NCBI RefSeq assembly: GCF_012396185.1
Contig: NZ_JAAXOW010000003.1
Location: forward strand, 248,001-312,000
Length of the DNA stretch: 64,000 bases
From: Sanguibacter hominis ATCC BAA-789
Lineage (GTDB): Bacteria; Actinomycetota; Actinomycetes; Actinomycetales; Cellulomonadaceae
Direction of reading: 5' to 3'
Below, piece after piece: positions 9,880 through 20,053 of the stretch (positions are counted from its first letter, which is position 1; every line of letters starts with the position of its first letter). A program made the position numbers and the translations under genes. The notes under the pieces were generated by a model. It searched no databases and had not been told where the DNA came from. It saw only the letters and a list, made by a program, of their open reading frames with translations.

Positions 9880-11172
9880 TCAGAGCCGTCCGGCGGACTT
9901 GAGCGCCAGGTACAGGTCGGCGAGGGCGGGCGCGAGCGACTCGGGCACCTCGTGCAGGACCTCGGCGCCGTGCCGCCGCAGCACGACGGACGCTGCGGTC
10001 CGTTCGAGCTCGGTGCGCTCGACGGCCGCGGCGTCGAACAGCGCGGCCGAGTCGGTGCGGTCCGTGCGCAGCTCCTCGAGCTCCGGGTCCCGCACCGACG
10101 CGACGACGACGACGTGATCCTGCGCGAGACGTCCGAGCACCGGCAGGAGCCCTGACTCGACGGGGGCGGGGTCGGTCGTCGTCAGCAGGACGACGAGCGC
10201 GCGGTGGGACAGCCGCTGCCGGATCGCGCCGACGAGCGCGGGCCAGTCCGTCTCGAGCAGCTCGGGCTCGACGGGGGCGAGGGCGTCGGCGAGCGCGGGC
10301 ATGAGGCGCGGTCCCTGCGCGCCCGCCACCCGGGCGCGCACGCGGCGGTCGAACGCCATGACCTCGACGCGGTCGCCCGCGCGGGACGCGAGCGCGGACA
10401 GCAGGAGGGTCGCCTCGATGCTCGCGTCGAGGCGCGGCTCGTCCCCGACACGCGCCGCGGACGTGCGGCCGGAGTCGATGATGACCATGACGCGACGGTC
10501 CCGCTCGGGCCGCCACGTGCGCACGACGACCTCGCTGCGCCGTGCCGTCGCACGCCAGTCGATCGAGCGGACGTCGTCGCCGATCACGTACTCGCGCAGC
10601 GAGTCGAACTCGGTCCCTTCACCGCGCACCTGGACCGCGGCCCGGCCGTCCATCTCGCGCAGCCGCGCGAGGCGCGGCGGCAGGTGACGGCGGGAGCGGA
10701 ACGGCGGCAGGACGCGCAGCCGTGCGTCGACGGCACGGGTCGACTGGCGCCCGGCGAGCCCGAGCGGGCCGATCGACCGGACGGTGACGCCGGCGGCGTC
10801 GCGGTCGCCGCGGCGCGTCGGGACGAGCAGCGTGCGCAGCCGGACCGACTCGCCCGCGGGCAGCCGGAAGGGGTGCACGGGCTCGACGGCGCCTGCCGAG
10901 GGCTGCCACGCGTCGCGCAGCCGCCCTCGCGCCGCGCGGCGCGACTCGTTGGTGAGCGTGACCGTGCACGTCGCATGCTCGTCGAGACGCACGGCGTCGG
11001 GCACCGCGCGGCGCACCGTGAGGCGCGGCGTCGGCACGGCGAGCAGCGCGTCGAGGACGCAGAGCGCGACGACGGCGAGCAGCCAGGCGACGACGGTCGA
11101 ACCGTCCGGCCGCAGGACGACGGCGATCGCTCCGAGCGCGGCCAGCGCGACCGCACGGCCCGTCACGACCAC
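9880..11172 (-). CDS. DUF58 domain protein (von Willebrand-like), MoxR partner
   Basis: A 430-residue protein with two N-terminal membrane helices (residues 5-45), a beta-rich ectodomain, and the DUF58 signature EFDSLREYVIGDDVRSIDW followed by WRPERDRRVMVIIDSGRT, a VWA-like fold with a partial metal site. DUF58 proteins accompany MoxR AAA ATPases and are thought to act with them as a chaperone for envelope or metalloprotein assembly. It lies 40 bp downstream of the moxR-like gene in the same operon. The GTG at 11172 and a second in-frame GTG six bases later are both near GAGG, so the exact start is uncertain. Confidence 0.9.
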   Translation of the reverse strand: MVVTGRAVALAALGAIAVVLRPDGSTVVAWLLAVVALCVLDALLAVPTPRLTVRRAVPDAVRLDEHATCTVTLTNESRRAARGRLRDAWQPSAGAVEPVHPFRLPAGESVRLRTLLVPTRRGDRDAAGVTVRSIGPLGLAGRQSTRAVDARLRVLPPFRSRRHLPPRLARLREMDGRAAVQVRGEGTEFDSLREYVIGDDVRSIDWRATARRSEVVVRTWRPERDRRVMVIIDSGRTSAARVGDEPRLDASIEATLLLSALASRAGDRVEVMAFDRRVRARVAGAQGPRLMPALADALAPVEPELLETDWPALVGAIRQRLSHRALVVLLTTTDPAPVESGLLPVLGRLAQDHVVVVASVRDPELEELRTDRTDSAALFDAAAVERTELERTAASVVLRRHGAEVLHEVPESLAPALADLYLALKSAGRL

Positions 11173-11212
11173 GGGGCCTCCCGACGCGAGCGTGCGGCCA
11201 GGTGGAGCGAGG

Positions 11213-12285
<1,073 letters not shown>

Positions 12286-12289
<4 letters not shown>

Positions 12290-13542
12290 GTGCGGTCAAC
12301 CTCACTCTCGAGCTGGTCAAGCATCTGGGTCAGTCGGACGAGCGCCGCGTCGTCGGCGGGCGGGGGGCCGTAGAGGAGCTCGCCGACGTCGGCGGCGCGT
12401 CGACCGGTGGCCCGGCAGACGGCGTCGACGACCTGCGGCCCGGACGCCGACCTGGGCAGGCCGGTGCGTCGGGCGAGGCGGTCGGCGGTGCCGGCGCGCA
12501 GCGCGGCGCCGGCGTGCCCGTGCGCCCGGCCGCGCCGGTAGAGCCGTGCGCGGCCACGCGTCGCCTCGCCTGCGTGCACGACGACGGGCAGGGGTTCCGC
12601 GACGACGGGGCCGAGCTGACGCCCGCGCCACACGATCGCGACGCCGAGGACGCCTGCGGCGAGCCACAGGAGCTGGGCCGCGGGGCCGGGCAGGAGGTCG
12701 AGGATCGAGACGTCCGCGCCGTCGGCGGTGTCGTCGACCGCGAGCGGCTGGTACCAGACGAGCGACCCGGTCCTGCCGAGGACGCGCAGCGCGAGGGCTG
12801 CGTTGCCCTCGTCGATGATCTCGGCGTTCGTGAGGAGGTCGGCGGAGGAGAGGGCGGTCACGCGCGATCCGTCGGGCCGCGTGGCCGAGGCGACGGCGTG
12901 GAGCGGCTCGCCCGCGCTCCCCGTGGCACCGGTCGGGAAGCAGAGCGAGGTCGAGGGGTCGCCGGTGAACCCGCGGCCGCCCGCGCGGATGGGCCCGGCG
13001 GCTGCCGCGTCGGGGTCGGTGCACCCGGCGTCGAGGACAGTGGCGGGGATCGACTGGTTCGGGCGGGTGATCCGGCCGTCGCTCGCCTCGGAGACGAGGT
13101 CGCTCTGCGGGTCCGCGAGCACGAGGTCCGCGCCCGACGCGAGCAGGACCTCGCGTGCCTCGGGCGTCATGAGGTAGTCGTCGAGGACGAGGACGGTCGT
13201 GCCGGTGCGCGCGCGCTGCTCCAGGTCGGCGGTCGCGCGGACGTGCGAGACCTCGACGCCCTCGCCTCGCAGCACCGCGGCGAGCGCCATCGCGCCGCCG
13301 GGGTCGGGGTTGTCGGGCGCGTACGGGGTCGACGACGTCGAGGGGGTCACGAGGAGGAACACGAGGCTGCCGACGACGAGCGCGCCGACGACGGCGAGCG
13401 GCCAGCGCGCACGGGAGAGACGGGCGCGCCACGTCGTGCGTGCGGCCGGGACGGGCGCGGCGTCGTCCGTGGGGAGCCCAGGCGTCATGTCGTGGAGCAG
13501 CGGGGCCTCGGCGACGGGCGCGTGCGGGGGCGGGACGGTCAT
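12286..13542 (-). CDS. DUF4350 domain membrane protein
   Basis: A 418-residue protein with one N-terminal transmembrane segment (WPLAVVGALVVGSLVFLLVT, about residues 48-67), an extracytoplasmic DUF4350 domain beginning YAPDNPDPGGAMALAAVLRGEGVEV and containing LVLDDYLMTP and ADLVLADP, a second helix (LLWLAAGVLGVAIVW), and a cytoplasmic tail. The fold resembles a type-1 glutamine amidotransferase-like sensor but I see no catalytic Cys triad. It overlaps its neighbours on both sides by four bases (ATGA and GTGA), so it is an obligate member of the MoxR operon. Its function is not established. Confidence 0.85.
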
Positions 13543-14267
13543 CGCTGAGCCCCCGTTCCGTCCGTGCCGGACGGCGCGCCTGCGAGGACGCTGGCAGGCG
13601 GTTCGTCGTGCGCGCGCACCGGGCGTGTCTGCGCGAGGGTCTCGTCGAGCGTGGCGACGCCCGCGTAGCCCGCCTCGTCGACAGCGCGGTGCCCGTAGAG
13701 CACCGCGTCGAACAGCCGGGCGGCGGTGAGGATCGACTGCGCGTACGTCGGGAAGAAGACGCCTGCGTCCGCCGCGGCCTCCTCGGCCGTGCGGCTGGGC
13801 ACCTCCTCGAGGAGCGCGCGCTCCTCGAGGGAGCGGACGACTGCGCGGAACCTCTCGACGGTCGCGAGTGCGAGGTCGCCGCCTGCGACGGCTGCGACGG
13901 CGCTCGCGCGGATCTGCGCGGCTGTCCGGGCGTCGTCGCGGCCCAGGACCGCTCCGCCGGTCGTCCGCACCGCACGGCGGCGACGCACCGGCCCGGCGAC
14001 GACGAGCGCGATCGCGGCGACCACGAGGACGACCGCCATGACGATGATGGCGATCCACGTCCCGCTCAGGTCGCCGCTGAGCGACCCGAGCTCGGAGAGC
14101 CTCTCACCGACCCACTCGAGGAGACGTTGCAGGAGGCCCTTGGTCTGGCGGTATGCGGGCTTGCCGAGCTCTTCGACGACCATGCGCCGAGCTGTCTCCC
14201 GGTCGGGGTCGACGGGGATGCTCGCGAGCAGGTCCGCCGCGGGGTGCCGCAAGATGCCTGGGACCAT
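13539..14267 (-). CDS. DUF4129 domain membrane protein
   Basis: A 242-residue protein with an N-terminal amphipathic stretch (VVEELGKPAYRQTKGLLQRLLEWV), one membrane helix (WIAIIVMAVVLVVAAIALVVAG, about residues 70-91), and a cytoplasmic DUF4129 domain with LATVERFRAVVRSLEERALLE and the conserved RTAEEAA. DUF4129 domains occur in actinobacterial operons with DUF58/MoxR and at the C-terminus of transglutaminase-like proteins. It begins 3 bp after the upstream gene and overlaps the DUF4350 gene. Confidence 0.85.
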   Translation of the reverse strand: MVPGILRHPAADLLASIPVDPDRETARRMVVEELGKPAYRQTKGLLQRLLEWVGERLSELGSLSGDLSGTWIAIIVMAVVLVVAAIALVVAGPVRRRRAVRTTGGAVLGRDDARTAAQIRASAVAAVAGGDLALATVERFRAVVRSLEERALLEEVPSRTAEEAAADAGVFFPTYAQSILTAARLFDAVLYGHRAVDEAGYAGVATLDETLAQTRPVRAHDEPPASVLAGAPSGTDGTGAQR

Positions 14268-14270
14268 CCG

Positions 14271-15581
14271 TCAGCCGTCCTGGAGCCGCGCGGCGGCCGC
14301 GGTGAGCTCGACGTCGAGCCCCTCACGGCGCATCCGCACGTCGATGTAGAGGAGGGAGACGACCGAGGCCAGGAACGAGATCGTGATCGTGTAGACGAGC
14401 GCGTAGAGGACGCCCTGCGCGATCGAGAGCGCGAGGATCGACGTGGTCGAGAACATGACGACGGCGAGCCCGAGGGACAGCGGGACCGAGAGCACGCCCG
14501 TGACGACCTGGACGATGATGTTGGTGAGGATGTAGAGCCCGAGGAGCCGCCAGAACGCACCGCGGCTCAGGAGCCAGCCGCGCTTGAGGGCGACGACCGG
14601 GCCGAGCCTCTCGAGGACGAGGGCCGGTGCGGCGAGCATCGTGCGGACCGTGAACCAGACGAGACCCACGGCTGCGGCGAGCCCGACGAGGATCCCGGTG
14701 ATGACACCGAGGCCGACGGACACGGTGTCGCCGAGGAGGTAGGCCCCGAAGATGCCCGCGCCGCCCGCCGCGACGATGAGCGTCGAGCCGAGCCCGACGA
14801 GCAGCGTCAGGAGGAGCAGCCACCCGAGCCGGGACCTGCAGGCCTTCCACACCTCGGCGACCGTCGCCCGCTGGCCGAGCACCGACCGGCTGACGGAGTA
14901 GGTCAGCATGCCCGTGATCATGGGTGTGACGAGGACCATGAGGAGCGCGGACGTGATCTGGAAGAACACCCCGGCCTCGTCCTCCCCGGAGATGAGGATG
15001 ACGGACGGGTCGGACGCGGAGGAGGTTCCTGCAATGTCCTTGACGATGCCCGGGAGGAACTTGGCGACGGCGAGCTGGACGAGGACGGCGACGACCATCA
15101 CGGCGCTCATCGCGATTGCGGTGAGGCCGAGCATGACGCGCGGGTTGGAGCGCAGCGCGCCGAACGAGCCGTCGAGGAACTCGCCGACGCGCATGGGCCG
15201 CAGCGGGACGATGCCGGGGCGCGCTGCGGTCGTGTGCCCGACGTAGGCGCCCTGCGCGCCCGTGAAGCCGGTCGGCGCCTGCGGCCCGCCGGGCTGCCCG
15301 TACTGCGGCTGCCCGTACTGTCCTTGGCCGTACTGGGCCTGCCCGTACTGGGCCTGCCCGTAACCCGGCTGGCCGTACGGGGGCTGCCCGTACGTCGGCT
15401 GTCCGGGGGCCGGCTGGCCGTAGGCCGGTGGTGCGGGCGCGGGCGGAGCTCCTGCTGGCGCCGTCTGCCCGTACCGGGGAGCCGGCGGCGCGGGTGGCGG
15501 AGGTGGTGCGTACTGCCCGTAGCGCGGAGCCGGCCGCTCGTCGGGCGACGGAGCGTCGTCGCGGTCGTCCGGGCTCGTCAT
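14271..15581 (-). CDS. Polytopic protein with YGQ-rich tail (glycerophosphoryl diester phosphodiesterase membrane-domain type)
   Basis: A 436-residue protein. The first about 125 residues are a disordered cytoplasmic tail of repeated Tyr-Gly-Gln-Pro/Ala units. Then comes a six-helix membrane domain starting PLRPMRVGEFLDGSFGALR, the opening of the GPDPase membrane-domain family, ending SFLASVVSLLYIDVRMRREG. There is no phosphodiesterase catalytic domain, so enzymatic activity is not expected. It is the first gene of the MoxR operon, with GGAAG 5 nt before the ATG, and is divergent from mtrA. The tail could drive multimerisation or bind a partner; that is inference. Confidence 0.8.
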   Translation of the reverse strand: MTSPDDRDDAPSPDERPAPRYGQYAPPPPPAPPAPRYGQTAPAGAPPAPAPPAYGQPAPGQPTYGQPPYGQPGYGQAQYGQAQYGQGQYGQPQYGQPGGPQAPTGFTGAQGAYVGHTTAARPGIVPLRPMRVGEFLDGSFGALRSNPRVMLGLTAIAMSAVMVVAVLVQLAVAKFLPGIVKDIAGTSSASDPSVILISGEDEAGVFFQITSALLMVLVTPMITGMLTYSVSRSVLGQRATVAEVWKACRSRLGWLLLLTLLVGLGSTLIVAAGGAGIFGAYLLGDTVSVGLGVITGILVGLAAAVGLVWFTVRTMLAAPALVLERLGPVVALKRGWLLSRGAFWRLLGLYILTNIIVQVVTGVLSVPLSLGLAVVMFSTTSILALSIAQGVLYALVYTITISFLASVVSLLYIDVRMRREGLDVELTAAAARLQDG

Positions 15582-15688
15582 CAGGGCTTCCTTCCCAGGT
15601 CCAGGCACGCGCCGCCCCCTGCGGCGCACCAGGCGCCATCGTGCCACGAACGGGCCCTCCGGCGCAGGAATGGTGGCACACTGTCGGC

Positions 15689-16372
15689 ATGAAAGAACGA
15701 GTCCTGGTGGTCGATGACGACACCGCGCTTGCGGAGATGATCGGGATCGTCCTGCGCGGCGAAGGATTCGAACCGTCCTTCTGCGCGGACGGCGACTCGG
15801 CGCTCGCGGCCTTCCGCTCCGCGAAGCCGGACGTCGTGCTCCTCGACCTGATGCTGCCCGGCAAGGACGGCAACGAGGTCTGTCGGCTGATCCGCGCCGA
15901 GTCTGGCGTGCCGATCATCATGCTGACCGCCAAGTCGGACACCGTCGACGTCGTCCTGGGGCTGGAGTCGGGCGCGGACGACTACATCTCGAAGCCGTTC
16001 AAGCCCAAGGAGCTCGTCGCGCGCATCCGCGCACGCCTGCGCCGCAACGACGACCCGGAGCCGGAGCGCCTGACGATCGGCGACCTCGAGATCGACGTGA
16101 CGGGGCACCGGGTGACGCGTGCCGGCAACCCCATCCTGCTGACGCCGCTCGAGTTCGACCTGCTCGTCGCGCTGGCACGCAAGCCCTGGCAGGTGTTCAG
16201 CCGCGAGGTCCTGCTCGAGAAGGTGTGGGGCTACCGCCACGCCGCCGACACACGCCTCGTCAACGTCCACGTGCAGCGCCTGCGCTCCAAGATCGAGCAC
16301 GACCCGGAGAAGCCGGAGATCGTCGTGACGGTGCGCGGCGTCGGCTACAAGGCCGGCGTCTCGGTCTCGTGA
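15689..16372 (+). CDS. mtrA: DNA-binding response regulator MtrA
   Basis: A 227-residue OmpR-family regulator. The receiver domain has acidic pocket VVDDD (7-11), phosphoacceptor D53 in LLDLMLPG, and Lys in ISKPFKPKELVARI; the winged helix carries LEFDLLVALARKPWQVFSREVLLEKVWGYRH, typical of MtrA. MtrA controls cell division, wall hydrolase and DNA replication genes in actinobacteria. It is followed after 4 bp by mtrB and then lpqB, the conserved order. The ATG has no Shine-Dalgarno and lies 6 nt behind CACACT, so a leaderless mRNA is likely; the same 10-mer precedes the spoIID-like gene at 5931. Confidence 0.97.
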   Translation: MKERVLVVDDDTALAEMIGIVLRGEGFEPSFCADGDSALAAFRSAKPDVVLLDLMLPGKDGNEVCRLIRAESGVPIIMLTAKSDTVDVVLGLESGADDYISKPFKPKELVARIRARLRRNDDPEPERLTIGDLEIDVTGHRVTRAGNPILLTPLEFDLLVALARKPWQVFSREVLLEKVWGYRHAADTRLVNVHVQRLRSKIEHDPEKPEIVVTVRGVGYKAGVSVS

Positions 16373-16376
16373 CCCC

Positions 16377-18137
16377 GTGAGCACTCCCACGCGCCCGCTC
16401 GTCGCGCGCGTCCGGCGCAGAGCGACGCTCGTCGCCGAGGGCGTGCGGCGCGGTGCGCGCCGCTGGCGCACCTCGATGCAGCTCCAGGTCGTCACGACGT
16501 CGCTCGTCGTGGGGCTGCTCGCCGTCGGCGCGCTCGGGGCGTACCTGACGACGTCGATCCGCGACGGCGTGTTCGACCAGCGCCTCGAGGAGATCCTCAT
16601 GGAGAGCGCACGGTCGACCGAGCAGGCGCAGGCACAGTTCGACTCGGCGACCGCGGGCACGGGCACGCAGGTCCAGCAGCTGCTCAACGACATGCTCCCG
16701 CGCCTGCGCACGAGCGGCGCCGGCAGTCGTGAGGTGTTCTTGTGGCGCCCGGAGAACAGCACCGCCTCCGCGGCGGTCATCGACCTCACGACCGCGCCCG
16801 CCCTCAACGGGCTCGTCAGCCCCCAGATGCGCGCGCAGGCGGTGCGCGGGGAAGGCCAGGTGTGGCAGTCGGTCGCCATCCCCGAGGACCCGGGCGCGGA
16901 GGTCTCGGGCGTCGTCCCCGGGATCGTCGTCGGCTCCCTCGTGGAGGTGCCGCTCGCCGGGCCGTTCGAGCTGTACTACGTCTACTCGCTCAAGGGAGAG
17001 GCCGAGACCCTCGGGTTCATCCAGCGGATCCTGGGTGCCGGTGGCATCACCCTCGTCGGAATGCTCGGCATCATCACGTGGATCACGACGCGGCAGGTCG
17101 TCCAGCCGGTGCGCAACGCGGCGCTCGTCGCCGAGCGCCTCGCCGACGGGCACCTCGACGAGCGGCTCACGGTGCGCGGCCAGGACGAGATGGCGACGCT
17201 CGCCCGGTCCTTCAACGAGATGGCCGCGAGCCTGCGCGACCAGATCCGCCAGATGGAACAGCTCTCGGCGCTGCAGCGCAGGTTCGTCTCCGACGTGTCC
17301 CACGAGCTGCGCACGCCGCTCACGACGATCCGCATGGCGAGCGAGGTCATCCACTCGTACCGCGAGGGCTTCGACCCGGCCGTGCGTCGCTCGGCGGAGC
17401 TGCTCGCGCTCCAGCTCGACCGCTTCGAGGACCTCCTGGCCGACCTCCTGGAGCTCTCGCGGTTCGACGCCGGCGCCGCGACGCTCGACGCCGAGCGGCG
17501 CGACCTGCGTGACGTCGTCGACCGCGCGACGGACCAGGCCGTGGCCCTGGCCGAGCGCAAGGGGGTCTTCCTCTCGGCGGAGTACCCGCCGGAGCCCGCG
17601 ATCGCCGAGTTCGACCCGCGACGGGTCGAGCGCATCGTGCGGAACCTGCTCGTCAACGCGATCGAGCACGCGGAGGACGGTCCCGTCGAGATCACGATCC
17701 GCCACGACCGTGAGGCGGTCGCGGTGACGGTCCGGGACTTCGGCGTCGGCATGACGACCGAGGCCGCGTCGCACGTGTTCGACCGCTTCTGGCGCGCCGA
17801 CCCGGCACGTGCGCGCACGTCCGGCGGTACCGGGCTCGGCCTGGCAATCTCTCTCGAGGACGCGCACCTGCACGCGGGGTGGCTCGAGGCGTGGGGACGG
17901 CCGGGCTCGGGTGCGTGCTTCCGCCTGACCCTGCCTGTGCGCGCCGGGATCGTGCTGACGACGTCGCCGCTGCCGCTCGTCCCTGAGACGTCGCGTCCGC
18001 GTGCTGGCGGCTCGACGGGACCCACGACGGGGCAGGTGCCGGTCGTCGTGATCGACCGGCACGGCCCGAGCGCTCTGCCGGACCTGGAGGCGCTCACGGC
18101 GGACAGCGGGCCCGACCGACCTCAGGAGGTCTCATGA
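16377..18137 (+). CDS. mtrB: Sensor histidine kinase MtrB
   Basis: A 586-residue membrane kinase. Two helices (about residues 42-60 and 222-240) flank an extracytoplasmic domain; then HAMP (RQVVQPVRNAALVAERLADG), HisKA with H309 in VSHELRTPL, and an ATPase domain with NLLVNAIEHA, GVGMT and GGTGLGLAI. The length and the MQLQVVTTSLVVG entry helix match MtrB. It partners MtrA and overlaps lpqB by four bases (ATGA). The Pro/Gly-rich C-terminal extension after the ATPase domain (about 50 residues) is disordered and is common in this family. Confidence 0.97.
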   Translation: MSTPTRPLVARVRRRATLVAEGVRRGARRWRTSMQLQVVTTSLVVGLLAVGALGAYLTTSIRDGVFDQRLEEILMESARSTEQAQAQFDSATAGTGTQVQQLLNDMLPRLRTSGAGSREVFLWRPENSTASAAVIDLTTAPALNGLVSPQMRAQAVRGEGQVWQSVAIPEDPGAEVSGVVPGIVVGSLVEVPLAGPFELYYVYSLKGEAETLGFIQRILGAGGITLVGMLGIITWITTRQVVQPVRNAALVAERLADGHLDERLTVRGQDEMATLARSFNEMAASLRDQIRQMEQLSALQRRFVSDVSHELRTPLTTIRMASEVIHSYREGFDPAVRRSAELLALQLDRFEDLLADLLELSRFDAGAATLDAERRDLRDVVDRATDQAVALAERKGVFLSAEYPPEPAIAEFDPRRVERIVRNLLVNAIEHAEDGPVEITIRHDREAVAVTVRDFGVGMTTEAASHVFDRFWRADPARARTSGGTGLGLAISLEDAHLHAGWLEAWGRPGSGACFRLTLPVRAGIVLTTSPLPLVPETSRPRAGGSTGPTTGQVPVVVIDRHGPSALPDLEALTADSGPDRPQEVS

Positions 18138-19945
18138 ACCGCACGGTCCTGGTCCACGGCGACGGTCGCCGTCGGGCGCCTCGCGCGGTGCCGGCGGTGT
18201 CGCTCGCTGCGGTGACCGCGCTCGCCGTCCTCGCGGGGTGCGCCGCGATCCCCACCGAGGGGCCGGTCGCCCAGGGAGACGTCGTGCTCACCGAGAACGA
18301 CGCGCTGTTCCTCCAGGTCTACGGGCCGGACGCAAACGCGACGCCCGAGCAGATCGTGCGTGGCTTCCTGTCCGCGCAGGCGGCAGGAGTCAACGAGGTG
18401 TTCGCGACCGCTCGCGAGTTCCTCACGGAGCGTGCCAGCCAGGAGTGGGACCCCTACGGCCAGGTGACCGTCTACTCGGGCGACCTCGGCCTGACGATGA
18501 GCCACGCGCCGTCGGCCGACGGCGACGCGGAGGACGCTGCGCCCGCGACAGAGCAGCCGGCGCCCGACCTCGCGACCGTCGACCAGGTCGTGCTGTCAGG
18601 CCCGGCGAACGTCGCGGGTGTCGTCGACGTCGCCGGGCAGTATGTCGAGGCGTCGAAGGACGCCCGGCAGGACGTCTCGTTCGTGCTCACGAAGGACGAC
18701 GCAGGGCAGTGGCGCATCGACGAGGTTGCCGACGGCGTCCTCGTGTCCCAGCCGAACTTCGCGTCCGTCTACCGCTCGACCCCCGTGTACTTCTTGTCGC
18801 AGGACCTCACGACGCTCGTCCCCGAGCTGCGGTGGTTCCCGCAGCGCAACATCGCGACGAACGCGGTGCGGGCGCTGCTCGCGGGGCCGTCCGAGTGGAT
18901 GCGTGACGCGGTCGTGTCGGGCGCCCCGGCGGGCACCTCGCTCTCGGTCGAGGCCGTCGCGGTGGACTCGGCGGGCACCGCGAGCGTCGACCTGACCGGC
19001 CCTGTGCTTGCTGCCGACGAGGACCAGCGTGCGCTGCTCTCTGCCCAGCTCGAGGCGACGCTGCAGCGGATCTCGGGCGTGTCGGACGTCGCGCTGACGG
19101 TGGGTGGCGCCGCCCTGACGGTCAAGCCGCACCCTGACCTCGAGCGAGACCCGGCACCCGCGGGGCCTGCGCTCGGTGTCCGTGAGGGGACGGTCGTCTC
19201 CCTCGACGGCCGCCAGCTCTCGCCGGTCGTCGGGATGCCGTCGCTCGTGTCGCTCGACCCGACCGCGATCGCGGTGCGCGACGGCGTCGTCGTCGCGAGG
19301 CTGGGCCGGGACCGGCTGGCGCGCCTGGCGACGGGGGGCGAGGTGACGGACCTCCTGGCGGAGCCTGGCGTCGTCGCGCCGTCGGTCGACAGGTTCGGCT
19401 GGGTGTGGACGGCGTCCGAGCGTGCCGACGGCGGCCTGATCGCGGTCCGGGCGTCGGACGGCATGCGGATGGACGTCGTCGTGGACTGGTTGGCGGGACA
19501 GGTCGTGCGTCAGGTGCGGGTGTCCCGGGACGGCGCTCGCGTGGCTGTGCTGTCGGCGGGGCCGGAGGGCACGCAGGTCGAGGTCGCGGGGATCGTGCGC
19601 GACCCGGACGGCGGCCCGCAGCGGGTCAACGGGTCCGTCCCGGTCGGTGGGTCGCTCGCGTCGGCGTCGGACGCGGCGTGGGTCGACGAGGTGACCGTCG
19701 CGGTGCTCGGTGACCCGTCGGACGGGCAGGCGCCTGGCGTCGCGACGAGCGTCTCGCTGGTCCCTGTGGGAGGCCAGACGGAGAGCTTGCAGCCGGTCGA
19801 GTCGGCGGACGGGATCGCAGCAGGGCGGGGGAAGCGCGCGGTGTACGTGCGCACGGGCAGCGGCGACCTCTTCACGCGCTCGACGACGGGGACGAACTGG
19901 TCGCTCGTGACGGCCGGGGTCGAGCTGTTCACCTTTCCGGGGTGA
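18134..19945 (+). CDS. lpqB: Lipoprotein LpqB, MtrAB accessory factor
   Basis: A 603-residue lipoprotein. The signal sequence ends in a lipobox LAGC with the acylated cysteine at residue 36. A GerMN-like domain lies in the first half (LSAQLEATLQRISGVSDVALTV), and the second half is beta-propeller-like (LSVSRDGARVAVLSAG). LpqB is known to interact with MtrB and tune MtrA phosphorylation. The ATG overlaps the mtrB stop, and the gene is followed by a possible hairpin before comF. Confidence 0.95.
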   Translation: MNRTVLVHGDGRRRAPRAVPAVSLAAVTALAVLAGCAAIPTEGPVAQGDVVLTENDALFLQVYGPDANATPEQIVRGFLSAQAAGVNEVFATAREFLTERASQEWDPYGQVTVYSGDLGLTMSHAPSADGDAEDAAPATEQPAPDLATVDQVVLSGPANVAGVVDVAGQYVEASKDARQDVSFVLTKDDAGQWRIDEVADGVLVSQPNFASVYRSTPVYFLSQDLTTLVPELRWFPQRNIATNAVRALLAGPSEWMRDAVVSGAPAGTSLSVEAVAVDSAGTASVDLTGPVLAADEDQRALLSAQLEATLQRISGVSDVALTVGGAALTVKPHPDLERDPAPAGPALGVREGTVVSLDGRQLSPVVGMPSLVSLDPTAIAVRDGVVVARLGRDRLARLATGGEVTDLLAEPGVVAPSVDRFGWVWTASERADGGLIAVRASDGMRMDVVVDWLAGQVVRQVRVSRDGARVAVLSAGPEGTQVEVAGIVRDPDGGPQRVNGSVPVGGSLASASDAAWVDEVTVAVLGDPSDGQAPGVATSVSLVPVGGQTESLQPVESADGIAAGRGKRAVYVRTGSGDLFTRSTTGTNWSLVTAGVELFTFPG

Positions 19946-20000
19946 GATGACGCCTGGGGGCAGGCCTGCCCACAGCCTCGATGCTTCGCAGCACTGCCTC

Positions 20001-20023
20001 CGGGGTGCGCGTCGCGCGCCCCG
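20001..20023 (+). terminator. Possible hairpin after lpqB
   Basis: CGGGGTGCG and CGCGCCCCG can pair (9 bp with one G-U) around a 5-nt loop. There is no T-tract. It lies 55 nt after the lpqB stop and just before comF, so it could be a weak terminator or a chance fold. Confidence 0.35.
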
Positions 20024-20053
20024 TGCACGGGCCGCGCGCGACACTCTCGCAGG

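Noticed and set aside
15763-15773. Copy of the tRNA-Arg T-arm sequence (GGATTCGAACC) as an attachment site
   Set aside because: It is an in-frame part of mtrA encoding GFEP and matches only 11 bases; chance.
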